From the NCBI GenBank assembly GCA_001579985.1, contig LRSR01007162.1, positions 1 to 33,232 on the forward strand: a stretch of DNA of 33,232 bases, read 5' to 3'. This DNA comes from Hypsibius dujardini (taxonomy: Eukaryota; Tardigrada; Eutardigrada; Parachela; Hypsibiidae). The notes under the pieces are model-generated. The model saw only the letters and a list, made by a program, of their open reading frames with translations. It made no database searches and was not told where the DNA came from. Positions 11,401 through 22,000 of this stretch are shown here, piece after piece. A program made the translations under genes and the position numbers. Each line of letters begins with the position of its first letter. The first letter of the stretch is position 1.

Positions 11401-14400
11401 TTTTCCACCAAATGATAAAATTCCTCAGAATTATTAAGTAAATTTGCATTATCGGCAAAGTTTGAAATTAAAAACGACACAATTCTTGCGCTAGGAAAAA
11501 AACCGTTTTAAAAAATTGAAAAAATGGGTTATCCAACTTCAAATCTAATTTTGTTTTGAGTTTTGGAAAATATTGTAAAGATATTGCTCTTTCCCATATC
11601 ACTTTGGTCTAAATTTTCAATTAGATAGATTGGAAGGGATGCTGCGTGCTTGTTGACGACGCAGAACGAGAAAAATAAAACTGTTTCAACTTGGCTGGAT
11701 AAAGCTACTGTATGCACCGATATGTAGCCTTATGATTACCCATTCGTTCGTATGTTCTCATATTCAGCATCGTCACCGAACTCATCTGTCTAGTACGCGG
11801 CCAAGCCCGATGTTCAAGACGCCGTCTATTATCATCATCCCGCGATGACACGTATATCAAATCCGGACGGGAAACACAGAACATGAGGTCATTGTTCATA
11901 AAATCCGTCACTGATCGTAACAACCTCATCGAACGCAAATCCCACTGTGCAAATAGACACGGGAAAACGTTCTACTTCAAGATAGACGTGGGTGGTAAGG
12001 GGAAGAATTTGGAAAATTACCACTTCAGAATCGATGATCAACAAGGTTCCGTCGGGGTTGAAAATTCCGCTCTGATGGCAGTAACGGTTGATCATGTCAA
12101 ACTTGTGAATTAGTTTGCCATTACGTAAGTCGAAGAGGAGTCCGCTGTAATTGATCATCCGGTCAGACGGATGAAAGGTGGGAATTGGTTCGCCGAAATC
12201 CAGAAATGGCCCGATGTCCCTATCGTTCAGAGGTGGAAGTGCATCGAGAGTTGAGTCCGGTATAGCAGGGCAAGAAAGCTTGAGAATCTTGGTGCCCGTA
12301 GATAAATCCAGTGTCTGCCAATAAAAAAATATGTTGGAATAATAATGACAAACTCGCGGTACGTGTACAGGGATGCCACAGATACGATTGCATGTATTGA
12401 CCTATACCCACATGTGCATCGTCGGTATTGCTGTTCGGTCTCTGCAGAAAGAAGCGTAACAATCTCATCATCCATTGACAAATAAACGCAGAAAGATGCA
12501 ATGGACTATGCAGTGTGTTCAATGTGTTTGATACACATGTGGCAAAAACCTCAAGCCGACCGAATTAAAGCCAACCTTTTACCGGTGCCCAGTAAAATGG
12601 GGTAGTCGGAATTTGAGCCAATTTCGGCCGATACGTGCAGCTGTTTTTTACCACAGCTGACCACGCAGTTTTTTCTCAGTCGATTGATTGATTGATTTGG
12701 AATTATTTTTGCGTTCTGATGTTAAATCAATGAATCAAGCGATTTAAGAAACAGCTACACGCATCGGCCGAAATTGGCTCAAACTCCGACTACCCGATTT
12801 TGCTGGGCGCCAGTAAAAAGTTGGTCGGTCGGCCTGAGATTTTTCCCACGTTTGTATGTGCGCTGACTGCTGTATTATAATCATCCACTTCACTCACATA
12901 GTCCTGGACACGTTCAGCAATTCGGCAAACTCCCAAATATTCCGTCCAATTGGACGCTATGAGAGTTGTGACGTTGTTAAAACTAGCAATTTTTTGGCAG
13001 CAACTCGAACCGTTATATCTCCACAGAAAACTTGATGGCATCGAACCGGGTTGACGGCAGGAGCTAATGAAGACATCGGGATTTGCGGATAAGGGCGAGA
13101 CTGCGTATACCGAGCAACTATTGGCCCAATCAATTCTAGCGTGGCATCCCGCGTAGAATGCTGGCTGTAAAGTGGGAGTCCGAATATTAGGAGAGATAGA
13201 CGAAGATTCGCTTCATCATCGGAGAATATTTAAATATTAATGTCGCTTACCCGCATCAAAAGATTTTTATGGTACCCAATGATAGAGCCGTCCCGCCGTC
13301 CCGTCACGATTGTGGTGTGAGGTGACGATGCTAAAAAAATCATTGATTTCGCGTGGAATTTAGTCATTGGGGAGATTTGGTCGGGGCTAGGTTGGTATTC
13401 CAATGTGCCAATTTTCCGGTAGCCACCTTGGCCGGGAATGCAGGACGGGAAGAATACACGGTCAGCGGACCGATTCCACTCTGCGCCCATTGGAAGAGTT
13501 GACTCCAGTCGTCGCTCCGTAATCCCAGCCGCAATTCGGAACGGGCTGGTAATCCACGCATCAACGTCCAGAACTTCCAGCAATGTCCCAATAGACTGCT
13601 GCAGATCGTGGAAGGCTTCGTTAGAAGGACCGCTATCCGTTTGGCCTGTTAACAACTCTACAAGACCAAAACATCATAAAGCTTCCAATCCGTAGACAAA
13701 TTCCGTCCGTAATGTGACGCACATGATCCCATTAAAACTCTCAAGTATAAACAAGTCACAGTTGCCCCTCCCTGGGGCTCTGTGTTCTCGGCTTGTGAGG
13801 TAACAAAACATCATGTCAATTCAATCAACAATCATTCTACACAATGGTAAAAAATGAGTTTTCATTAGGCGAACCCAGAAGTTCCCTATGAAAAGTGAAA
13901 CCAGTAAACGCGGTTTCTACCGTAACTCCTCAAAGTAGAGTAACATATTCGTGGTTGGACACTGTATATCTGAAGGGTGAGATGAGGGATCATCATCAGC
14001 ACGCTCTGTTTACCTTGCAATGCGCCGTCGCGAAAAAATGCGAGTTCCCGCAAGACGAGCCGGCACCTTTCGGAGCGGGACATACCCGTCAAGAACTGAC
14101 AAACCAGCGACCGCAGTGGACCGTCAATCGTCCACATTGGGCGCCATGTTAGTAGGTGGAGCGCCACCCAAATGCCGTTTTCCCGCCGAAGAACACAGAC
14201 GATCGACTCGATGGTGGAGGACGAAGGGCGAACCGTCACGTTTACCAAAATCCGCATGGCGCTGTCCAGTAGTGTTGCCCTTAGCGGACAAACCTCATCG
14301 GCATCCAACATGTTGAAGAGCTCCCTACGGGAAAATCATCATGACAAACCGATATTTTAGAAAGCCGCGCGAGACCCTAAAGAGTAATTAGCGCCACATC

Positions 14401-17400
14401 AATGCCGGTAAGTAGACGGGGAAATGTGATTCGGGTTCTATAAACTTTCATCTACTGTACTTCACCAACTTGGGTGGAAATAGCTAGGTTGCTAATTTTA
14501 CCCACCGAAATTTCGTGATCTACACCTGATCTGCTATCCCTTATATCCGTCGAGCAATGAAAACCTTTTTCGACATTCATTTCCGGTTGAACACCGACCG
14601 CACAACTTCACTGACACCCACTCCGGCTGATCCCCAATCAGAAACCCTTAGTGACGCCCACTCTGATCGCCAACCGGCCCGAATACCTTTAATGACACCC
14701 ACTACGGCCGCTCATCACCCGGAAACCTTAGTGACGGCCATCCCGGTCAATAAGCATCCGGAAAGCCTTTGGCACACCCACCCACTCCGGGCGCCAACCC
14801 ACTCACCCACCCATTCCGGGCGCCAACCTACCGAGAATCCTTTGTGACACACACTCCGGTCGACCGCCAAACGGATCACCTTGGACACACCTATTCAGGT
14901 CGACCGCTGCCCAGAAGGGGTGCCAATGAAGTATCTCGGTCCGTTTGCACTTTGAGTGGGTATTACTTTGGTTATCCGGTTGATTGGCGACAGGGCTGGA
15001 CGTCACTAAGGTTTTCCGGTGTAAAGTCAACCGGAGTGAGTGGAACTAGAGTCCATCTGTCGGTTGGCCAGGGTTGGAGAAAAAGCTCCCAGCAGATGCG
15101 CGTACAGTTATCGGTTTACGAAATATGGTACGAGTAGTGAGATTTCACTTGTGCTTACTGTCGATATGCCCGGAACATCGTCCTTGGAGCTAGACAGTTG
15201 ACCACGGCTATGCAGGCAGATTCTGAGCATGCGGTGGATTCCTTGAGAATGTGTAGTGCAGAATTGAGGTATGGATAAACCGTTACGAGGTGGTCGTTCT
15301 CCCACTGCTTGTACTGCTCACTTCCTCGATACACGACATGGATGAACGGATCCTTGCGCCGCGAGAGTAGAATACTATACATAGCCTCAACTCCCTTTAA
15401 ACGAACGAAGCGTTCGGTCCGGTCCCAGTGCAAGGAACTAGGCCCGAATTCCAGAATTGAGGATTGGCGGCCTGGTTCTGGACTAACGGACACGCCCTGC
15501 AAAAAGTCAACAAAGATGGAGGTCAGTACTAATACTCGTGCATAAGTATACGCGTAATAGTAATGGTACTCGTACACGCAATATCGACTTATTAAGCAAT
15601 ATGCGCCATGACACAAACTCCTTTCCTCGACACATCGACACGAAGACACGAGGCGCTCGATTGTGGAACAAAAAGCGAACAGACCAATGATAACACTTCG
15701 TGTGATGAGTGCTCGTGTGTTGCTGCACACAACTTCACGAGGAAATCGGCATTTCCTCGTGAATTCGTGAGCCGTTGGTGTGACTCACACACGATCTCAC
15801 GATCAGTTGCATGTCGTGTCTTCGTGTCTTTGTGTTCGGAAAAGGACTCTGTGTCATGGTGCATATTGGTCATTATTATTCAATAGTACGAGCAGAAAGA
15901 ATACATTATCTCCGAGATGCTCTCGGCCAATCAATCAATTAATCAGTTGCTCAAGCTGTGCGTAGTCCATGGAAGTAGTCTTGGCAATCAAGGCTTGCTC
16001 GGTTTGCGTTATAATTTGGCTGTTATTAACCTCGGCCTTTTTAAACTGTGCATACATTTTGGTAGTCTAAAAATGGTTAGCTACACTCTTGTTAACATTG
16101 GGTTTGCGGCGGCGCGCAGAGCGAACAACGACAGAGAAGCCGGAAGCCGCATGGTGAGATGAAACGGTTCGCAGAAAAGCAGACCTCGCTCTGACCAGAC
16201 AAGCTTCCGTCTCGTCGCTCAATTGATTGTCGAGCTCTCTGTAATCTTTCGTCCTACTTTTATAGGTTAAATTCTGCTATTTCCAATCCCTTTCATCTCC
16301 TTCCGCTCGGTCATCCGCCCGTCGAATCCCTCCAGCCCTCCGGCTCTGTTCGTACTAGTACTGAAAACCATTTCGTCTAATAGAACAGTTTTCGATCACC
16401 GAAATCAAACTTCCCCTCCACCCACCACGTTACTGCGATCAGGAAATTATCACTCTGTCTGGTCCCCGTCACATCAATCCATCTCTCCGTCACATCAATC
16501 CGTCTCTCCGTCTAAGGGTGCGTCGCTCCAGCACACGTCCTCTTATCTTGCCGCTTGTCTGGCTAGGCGCTTGTCTGGTTAACCGATTTCACGTTGTTGA
16601 ATCGAGAACCGTCCGTCCCTCTGACCCAACCGTCTTGGCTGACCGTCATCCAATCACGTGTCCTCCTCCTTCTCTCCCTCAGAGTTTTTTCTCTCAGACT
16701 TTTACATCCCTTAAGAAGGTGTCCCACATGTGGAGTTATACAGTACCGTCGGTTGGTTCACACAGTCGGTGGTCAATAAATAGTCCAGTGTCTGTAAAAG
16801 CTCTGACACTGCCTCCAGCGCCGCGACGACAGAGTAATTGCAAAAGCCCACGTCGTTTTTCTTCTCGATATCCACTGCCTCGAATCTCGCAATCTGCCAA
16901 GTCAAATATATAGTCGCATTGAGTAGGATGAGACACTTTCTCACGCTTCCCGTTGTGCGCAAAATGGAAATACCGCTTTTAAAATTCCCGCCAGTCCGTT
17001 TACATCCGGATCGTCAAAAGCTAAACCGAACTCTGGCAACGAGAGGCACTTCCGAAAAAATATGGCCGGTGTGGAGCTGGTTTGTGGGTCTGTGGAACCG
17101 ATCCCTTCACGGACCATAAATCGCGTGACTTCGTGGACCAGAATCGGCATTTTCGCTATCTAAAAATACGTAAAAATATTTACAGAGCACTGGCATTTCA
17201 TTCCAACAACCAATCAAGTCATCATAACAATGAGGACTTACGTGTTCGAGAAGATTGTCTTCGAAGAGAACATTGTGCGTTAAGGTCCGCACAGCCAACT
17301 GATTTCCATTGCGTTGAAGCTGTACATTAGAAGATGCAACGAACGTTAGCCTCGAAGTAAGATATTGTACCGCGTACAATTAGATCTTTTGACAGTTACT

Positions 17401-17545
17401 TGGCACAACGTATTTTTCTACAAGTATTACACGCATTTACACGTACCGCCTGCTCCGATTTAACATCCCATGGGTAAGCGACTGCAACACTGCTTTCATT
17501 GCCCATGTCGGTACCGATATGTTTCTCCGGGTATAATATGTACAT
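8454..17545 (-). CDS. DCAF1: DCAF1 (VprBP)-like CUL4-DDB1 substrate receptor, shortened
   Basis: Proposed substrate receptor of CUL4-DDB1 ubiquitin ligase. Exons, 5' to 3': 17545-17447, 17319-17242, 17159-16974, 16893-16747, 15496-15159, 14324-14014, 13657-13251, 13164-12898, 12314-12021, 11944-11740, 10361-10254, 8764-8624, 8476-8454; about 867 codons, all phases agree. Matches to vertebrate DCAF1: armadillo-like stretches (PAIFFRKCLSLPEF; LEFGPSSLHWDRTERFVRL; LTGMSRSERCRLVLREL) and the WD40 propeller (GKLIHKFDMINRYCHQSGIF). Of two DDB1-binding WDXR boxes, the first reads FDLR near 12130 and the second is intact WDLR at 11944. Human DCAF1 has about 1507 residues; I find no counterpart for its first ~450 residues, its LisH segment or its acidic tail. 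The start (17545) and the donor of exon 4 (16747, or 16762) are uncertain. The two exons at 10361 and 8764 rest on phase and weak similarity; the last, 7-codon exon is a guess. Its 3' end faces mTOR. Confidence 0.8.
8530..8585. repeat. Degenerate GACA repeat in last DCAF1 intron
   Basis: Short, decayed GACA/AACA units between the two proposed last DCAF1 exons. It produces a false hydrophobic ORF on the minus strand. Confidence 0.7.
8887..9352. mobile_element. Foldback/MITE-like element, family A, copy 1
   Basis: Long imperfect inverted repeat with arms at about 8887-9060 and 9075-9255 and a GC-rich core (gggggcggagctatggg against its complement). The right end, to 9352, matches the right end of the 18.1-18.6 kb copy (ttctgaa...accccaatg). 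The left terminus looks deleted. It has no ORF, so it would be non-autonomous. It lies in DCAF1 intron 8765-10253. Confidence 0.8.
10362..11739. other. Large DCAF1 intron with no recognised content
   Basis: 1.4-kb gap between the last clear WD40 exon and the next proposed exon. It is AT-rich with scattered short ORFs on the minus strand (for example 10935-11135 and 11256-11480), none of which I recognise. Confidence 0.5.
12537..12851. mobile_element. Foldback/MITE-like element, family B, copy 1
   Basis: Inverted-repeat element in DCAF1 intron 12315-12897. The left arm starts gtggcaaaaacctcaagccg and the right arm, inverted, starts gtgggaaaaatctcaggccg. Arms of about 115 nt include the shared segment gagccaatttcggccgat. 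The loop contains gattgattgatt. No obvious target-site duplication and no ORF. Confidence 0.85.
14590..14900. repeat. Degenerate minisatellite, 40-50 bp units, with inverted copy downstream
   Basis: Repeated blocks of the type ccggaaaccttagtgacgcc followed by cactccggtcgac, in DCAF1 intron 14325-15158. An inverted copy of the same unit lies at about 14965-15035, so the region can fold back. Confidence 0.75.
15597..15868. mobile_element. Foldback/MITE-like element, family C
   Basis: Terminal inverted repeats of about 55 nt: the left starts caatatgcgccatgacaca and the right, inverted, starts caatatgcaccatgacaca; both continue to gacacgaagacacga. It lies in DCAF1 intron 15497-16746. No ORF of its own. 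Confidence 0.85.
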
Positions 17546-19055
17546 GTATAACCGTATTCTGACAATCCAAAATAAAAGAAAGAATTTAAAAGCAATGGCG
17601 ACTGATAAAACTCAGTATTCGCATAAACTTCGGTGTGGCGCAGCAGAATAGAATATTTGGATTTGTATGTTAGAGCATATGCACTACAGGCGTCTGGAGG
17701 TTTGGTGCGTGAGAGGGAGAACATTGCATACAGGAGGATCGACAAACAGTACGTGCACAGTACAGACAATCGGCTTTTTGCCTAGGCCTCTGTACAGTAC
17801 AGTACAGACTGACAAGTGAGTGGCAGTGCGTCTCCCCTTTCGATATTTATGAGGCCCGCAAGACAAGGTATTCTTCAGGCAGTAACCAACGTCAATAGTC
17901 GTAGACTGCCACCACTATTATTACTTCCTTAGCAGTTGACCGCAAATTTCGATTGTATTCTTCTGAGACCACCGAATTCCTCCTCCTCACTCGGGCAGTA
18001 ATGGACATTTTCCCTCCCGATCGACGTGAGTTTTTCTTTACAAATATCTACCTATTTATCGTGATTTTATCATCGGGGTCTCCGCGTGGAAATCACATTA
18101 CCGGTTTCAGAAAAAAAAATAAAGAAAAAGACTTCCCAGCGAGGTTGTGCTGTGAGCCGGTGCTTGATTGATTGAACGCTCACTATTTTCCTTTATTTTC
18201 ATTGTAAAGAATTTCGATTGTTAAAAATACGTTCACAAAATGGGTTTTTATACTTTCCCATGCCAAATTCAATTTGGAGTCCATCGGCATCAGCTTAATA
18301 CTTTTCTGGTGTCAAGGGGGCGGAGTTGTGTGGATTTCTCAAAAAGGACAAGAAATTCGAGCGTAACTTTCCAGAGCTGGCCTACAGCTCCGCCCCCTGA
18401 CACTTGAAAAATATTCGGCTGATGCGGATCGACTCTAAATTATATTTCGTATGGAAAAGTGTCAAAACACATGTTTTAAATGCATGTTTCAAAATCGACA
18501 TTTTTACAGCGAAAATCAAGGAAACCATCAAGCTGTCAATCAATCAATCAAACACCCGCTCACAGCACAAACTCGCTGAGGAAGTATTTTTCTCTCCTCT
18601 TCTATTCTGAAACCGGTAATGTGAATTCCACGCGGAGACCCCAATGTTCAGTATTCAGAGTTTGAACATCGGACACTAGGAAAAAAGGTGAGGGTCAAGT
18701 GACTTTTGCAGACGCGAGAAAAAACAACAACACGGTGACGAGTAACAATTATTAATTCTTTAACGCGGAATGAACGAGTAAAATATTCCTGCCGAAAAAC
18801 TGCCGAAAAACAGTTGCAGCACAGCAGCCGCTTCCAGATCACAGAACACAGCCACAAAACACGAGAGACCATCGAACGACTACACGCACGTGGTGCTTCG
18901 GAGTTCAGAGAACGGACCGAGAGAAAAAAGCGCGACGACCAAAATCACAAAATCACAAATGAAAAGAAAAAAAAACAGTCACCCAAGTATTTGCTTTTCC
19001 TGTGAGGAATACGCATAAAATCGAGTCTCGCGAAGGAGAAGGAGACTGTCCTTTC
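17546..19055. other. Intergenic DCAF1-TTC7 interval
   Basis: 1.5 kb upstream of the proposed DCAF1 start and downstream of TTC7. Apart from the foldback element at 18071-18646 I see no supported gene. Short ORFs around 17900-18010 on both strands could hide a missing 5' DCAF1 exon, but none matches the family. Confidence 0.5.
18071..18646. mobile_element. Foldback/MITE-like element, family A, copy 2 (most complete)
   Basis: A 576-bp almost fully palindromic element. The left end begins catcggggtctccgcgtgg and the right end, inverted, begins cattggggtctccgcgtgg; both continue with a(a/t)tcacattaccggtttcag. A GC-rich core (gggggcggagttgtg / cacagctccgccccc region) lies at the centre. The two arms and copy 1 share gattgattgatt stretches. 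No coding capacity and no clear target duplication. Confidence 0.88.
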
Positions 19056-22000
19056 TCAGTAGGAGACACACCTGGGCAGATTGGCAAACGGCTGGATGGA
19101 TTTAGTCGTCTCGAGGGTGCGCGCCTTCTCCAGACACTCCATCGCCAGGTCGTCGTTCCCCTTCTCCACGTAGAGCTCGCCCAGTGCGGCCCACGCCTCG
19201 TGGCACGCTGTGTCGCCCAACAAAGCGGCGCGAAAGTGGCGCTCCGCCTCGGGGAAGCACAGGTCCCGGCGCTGCATCCGGCCCATTTGGATGTGCGACG
19301 GCGCGTACCACGGATTGATGGCCAGGGCGTCTTCAAAGTACCGCCGCGCTTCGTCCGCGGCGCTTCCCGTCGTTCTCCTCTCGGCAGTGCCTAAAATAAC
19401 GGTAAAAACATGTTAACGCAGGACACTTGGTGTTGCTTAACTGACTTCAGGCCAGTCAGACTGGCCCTTACAAGAAGAGGAGAAAAATTAGAAGGGCGGC
19501 TAGAACGCCAGGAAAGAGAAGGAAAAGGAGTGAGTTTTCGGTACACAAGTATCAGACAGAACAATCCTCCGCTAAAAGAACCATCCGTCTCACGATAAAG
19601 TACATTAATAGTACAAGTCACAGTAGCAACCCTCATATTTTGCGTACGTCACAAGCGCGTTTCTTCCGTGCCTTGTCTCGGAGCAGTTTCGTAATGGGAC
19701 AAACGTCCACAGGCGCGCCTGTGGACGTAGGCAAAATATGAGGACTTCTACTGTACTGTCGTGTGGAGGAATCACGAAGGGAGTTGTGTTCTGGCAGGGA
19801 TTTATAAGATACAAGGAGGAAGTGAAACGAGAGGGACAACCACGACTGACTGCTGAAACTTTCACATCGGCTCGTCCGAGACGAGACGATGTGAAAAAGT
19901 CAAAGCCATAAAAAAGGGCAGTGAAATGCCGGCTGGCCGGCGTCCAGCATTAGTCAGGCGGTCGTAAAAGGAAGGAGTCGGGCCCGGGCATTGGTCATTC
20001 AGCCCGGCACCGCACAGACAGACACAACATCCCTTCCCCGCGACATTACAGTGGTGCAACAATGAAAGGGATGGCAAAAAAACTGAAATCAGTCAACTAC
20101 CGTAATCAGTGCTTTAGTTACCTAAAAAAGTCGGTACTGCGAATTTGTAGTTTAGTTTCAGTCGAAACAAGTTCGACTCATTTTACGTTCTATGCAGTTT
20201 TTCCCATTTAAATTTGTATAAACTTTGTAGTCACTAAACAGTTCTATTTATTGAACTAAACACACTACAGGCAAGGAACAATGCCCATACTTTATGCGCA
20301 CTGCAGCTTACTTTTGAGGGCGATCACGCCTTGCAGGTGGTAGACCAGATGCGAGGGCGGCGCGACGATGGCCGCCTCGGCGAGGCATTCCAGCGCCGAG
20401 TCCGGCTGCTCCAGCGACATGTACAGTTCCGCCATCAGGGTCCAAATGTTCAGCTGCATCATGAAGGCGCGTTGCGGGGAGTTGCGCTGGAGGTAGCTGC
20501 CGGTGGTGGAGGCCATCTCCGACCGGGTCCCGGGTGCGCCGTCGGTGCGCGGGACCGTGGCGATCGAGTCAGCGCCGCCGCGGAAGGAAGCCGCGTCCCC
20601 GCGGTCAACGCTGACCATGCCAGGCGAGGAGGGCGAGCCCTTGGGGTGACTGCTGACGGTCAGCGTGCCGTCGCGGTGGAAGGTCGTCGCGAGCTGCTGC
20701 GGGAGCGGTGAAGTGGCCAGCTGCAGCGTGAGGGGCGAGGTCGGCAGCTGCAGGGTCTCCGGGCTGATCGTCGTGTTCATGCCGCCGTCAGAGTCCTGCA
20801 GGTCGTGCTCGTAGGTCTTCTTCCACGCGGTGAGGACGTGCCGGCAGGAACGCAGGGCGTCGTCGGCGCCCTTGACCGCTGCCTGCAGTCGGATCTTCGT
20901 CAGTCCGACCTCAATGTCCTCCTCAAACTCCATCTCCACCTTCTCCAGCACATTCAGCGCCTCCTCGTAGCGCTTCCAACACGACAGCAGCAACGCCAGC
21001 AGATGGTGCGCCGGGAGGAAGTCCATGTTGATGCGCAGGCATTTCTTGACAGCGCGAAAGGCGTCCTGCAGCTGCCGCAGCAGGCAGTACTCCAGCGCCA
21101 GGTGGTAGTGCACGAGAAAGTCCCCCGGGTCGTCGGCCTCGGCGTGGAGAAAGTGTTTGAGCGCGGTCGCTCGCAGACCGGCCTGCCCGTCCAGGTCCCG
21201 CACACGAGACGCCTTGACAGAGCAGGCCGTACCGAGGAGGAGTCGCGCGCGGACGCCGAAGCGGGACTTCTCCGCTAACTGACACAGCGCCTCCGCGTAT
21301 TTGATGCCGCGGTCCAGGTCCAGCAGGTAGTCGATGCTGATGCGGGCGGCGAACAGGTAGATAGTCCGGTCGGTGGGCATCACGCGGAAACACTGCTCCA
21401 GGACGTGGAGAGCTTTTCTGTAACGTCGCAAAAGGAAACTTTCAACTGACGAATTGATCCGACACGATGAAGAAAAAACATTGAAGCTCGGTATGGGAGA
21501 CTGCCGCGAGACAGACAAACAGACAACCAGGCAGGCGGGCATTCAACACAGACACACATATAGACATACAGACAGACAGATAGACAGACAGACAGACAAG
21601 CAGGCAGACAGACAGGCAGACAGGCAGACAGACAGGCAGGCAGGCAGAAGACAGATGAAACAATAGGACCAACGAACTAACAGACAACTTACCACAGACA
21701 CAAGAATCTATGACTGACAGACAACTCGTACAAACAGGCGGATACGCACAGTCATCGACCTTGACAGTTAGTTCCGCGAGTACATGTACAGACCCTTCAA
21801 AGGCAAGAGTGATCCGGCCCGCAAGACAGAAGGGTCCGGCACCGGCAATTCAGAATAGCTAATACCCTTACACCCTAGCAAACGGATAGACGGACTAGTG
21901 GAATGATAAGCCGACCAATCACCTAACAGACAGACAAGACAACATACCGACGAATAACACATATGCACAGCGAAGCTGACAGACAGACACGAAAGGACAG

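Noticed and set aside
11705-11739. Stop at 11705 as the DCAF1 terminus
   Set aside because: The residues before it no longer match DCAF1, and a donor at 11739 leads in phase to exons that do.
21418-21542. N-terminal extension of the exon-4 ORF (CLVVCLSVSRQ...) as a TTC7 start
   Set aside because: It is intron with a repeat array; the acceptor at 21418 joins in phase to exon 3 and restores the family's sequence.
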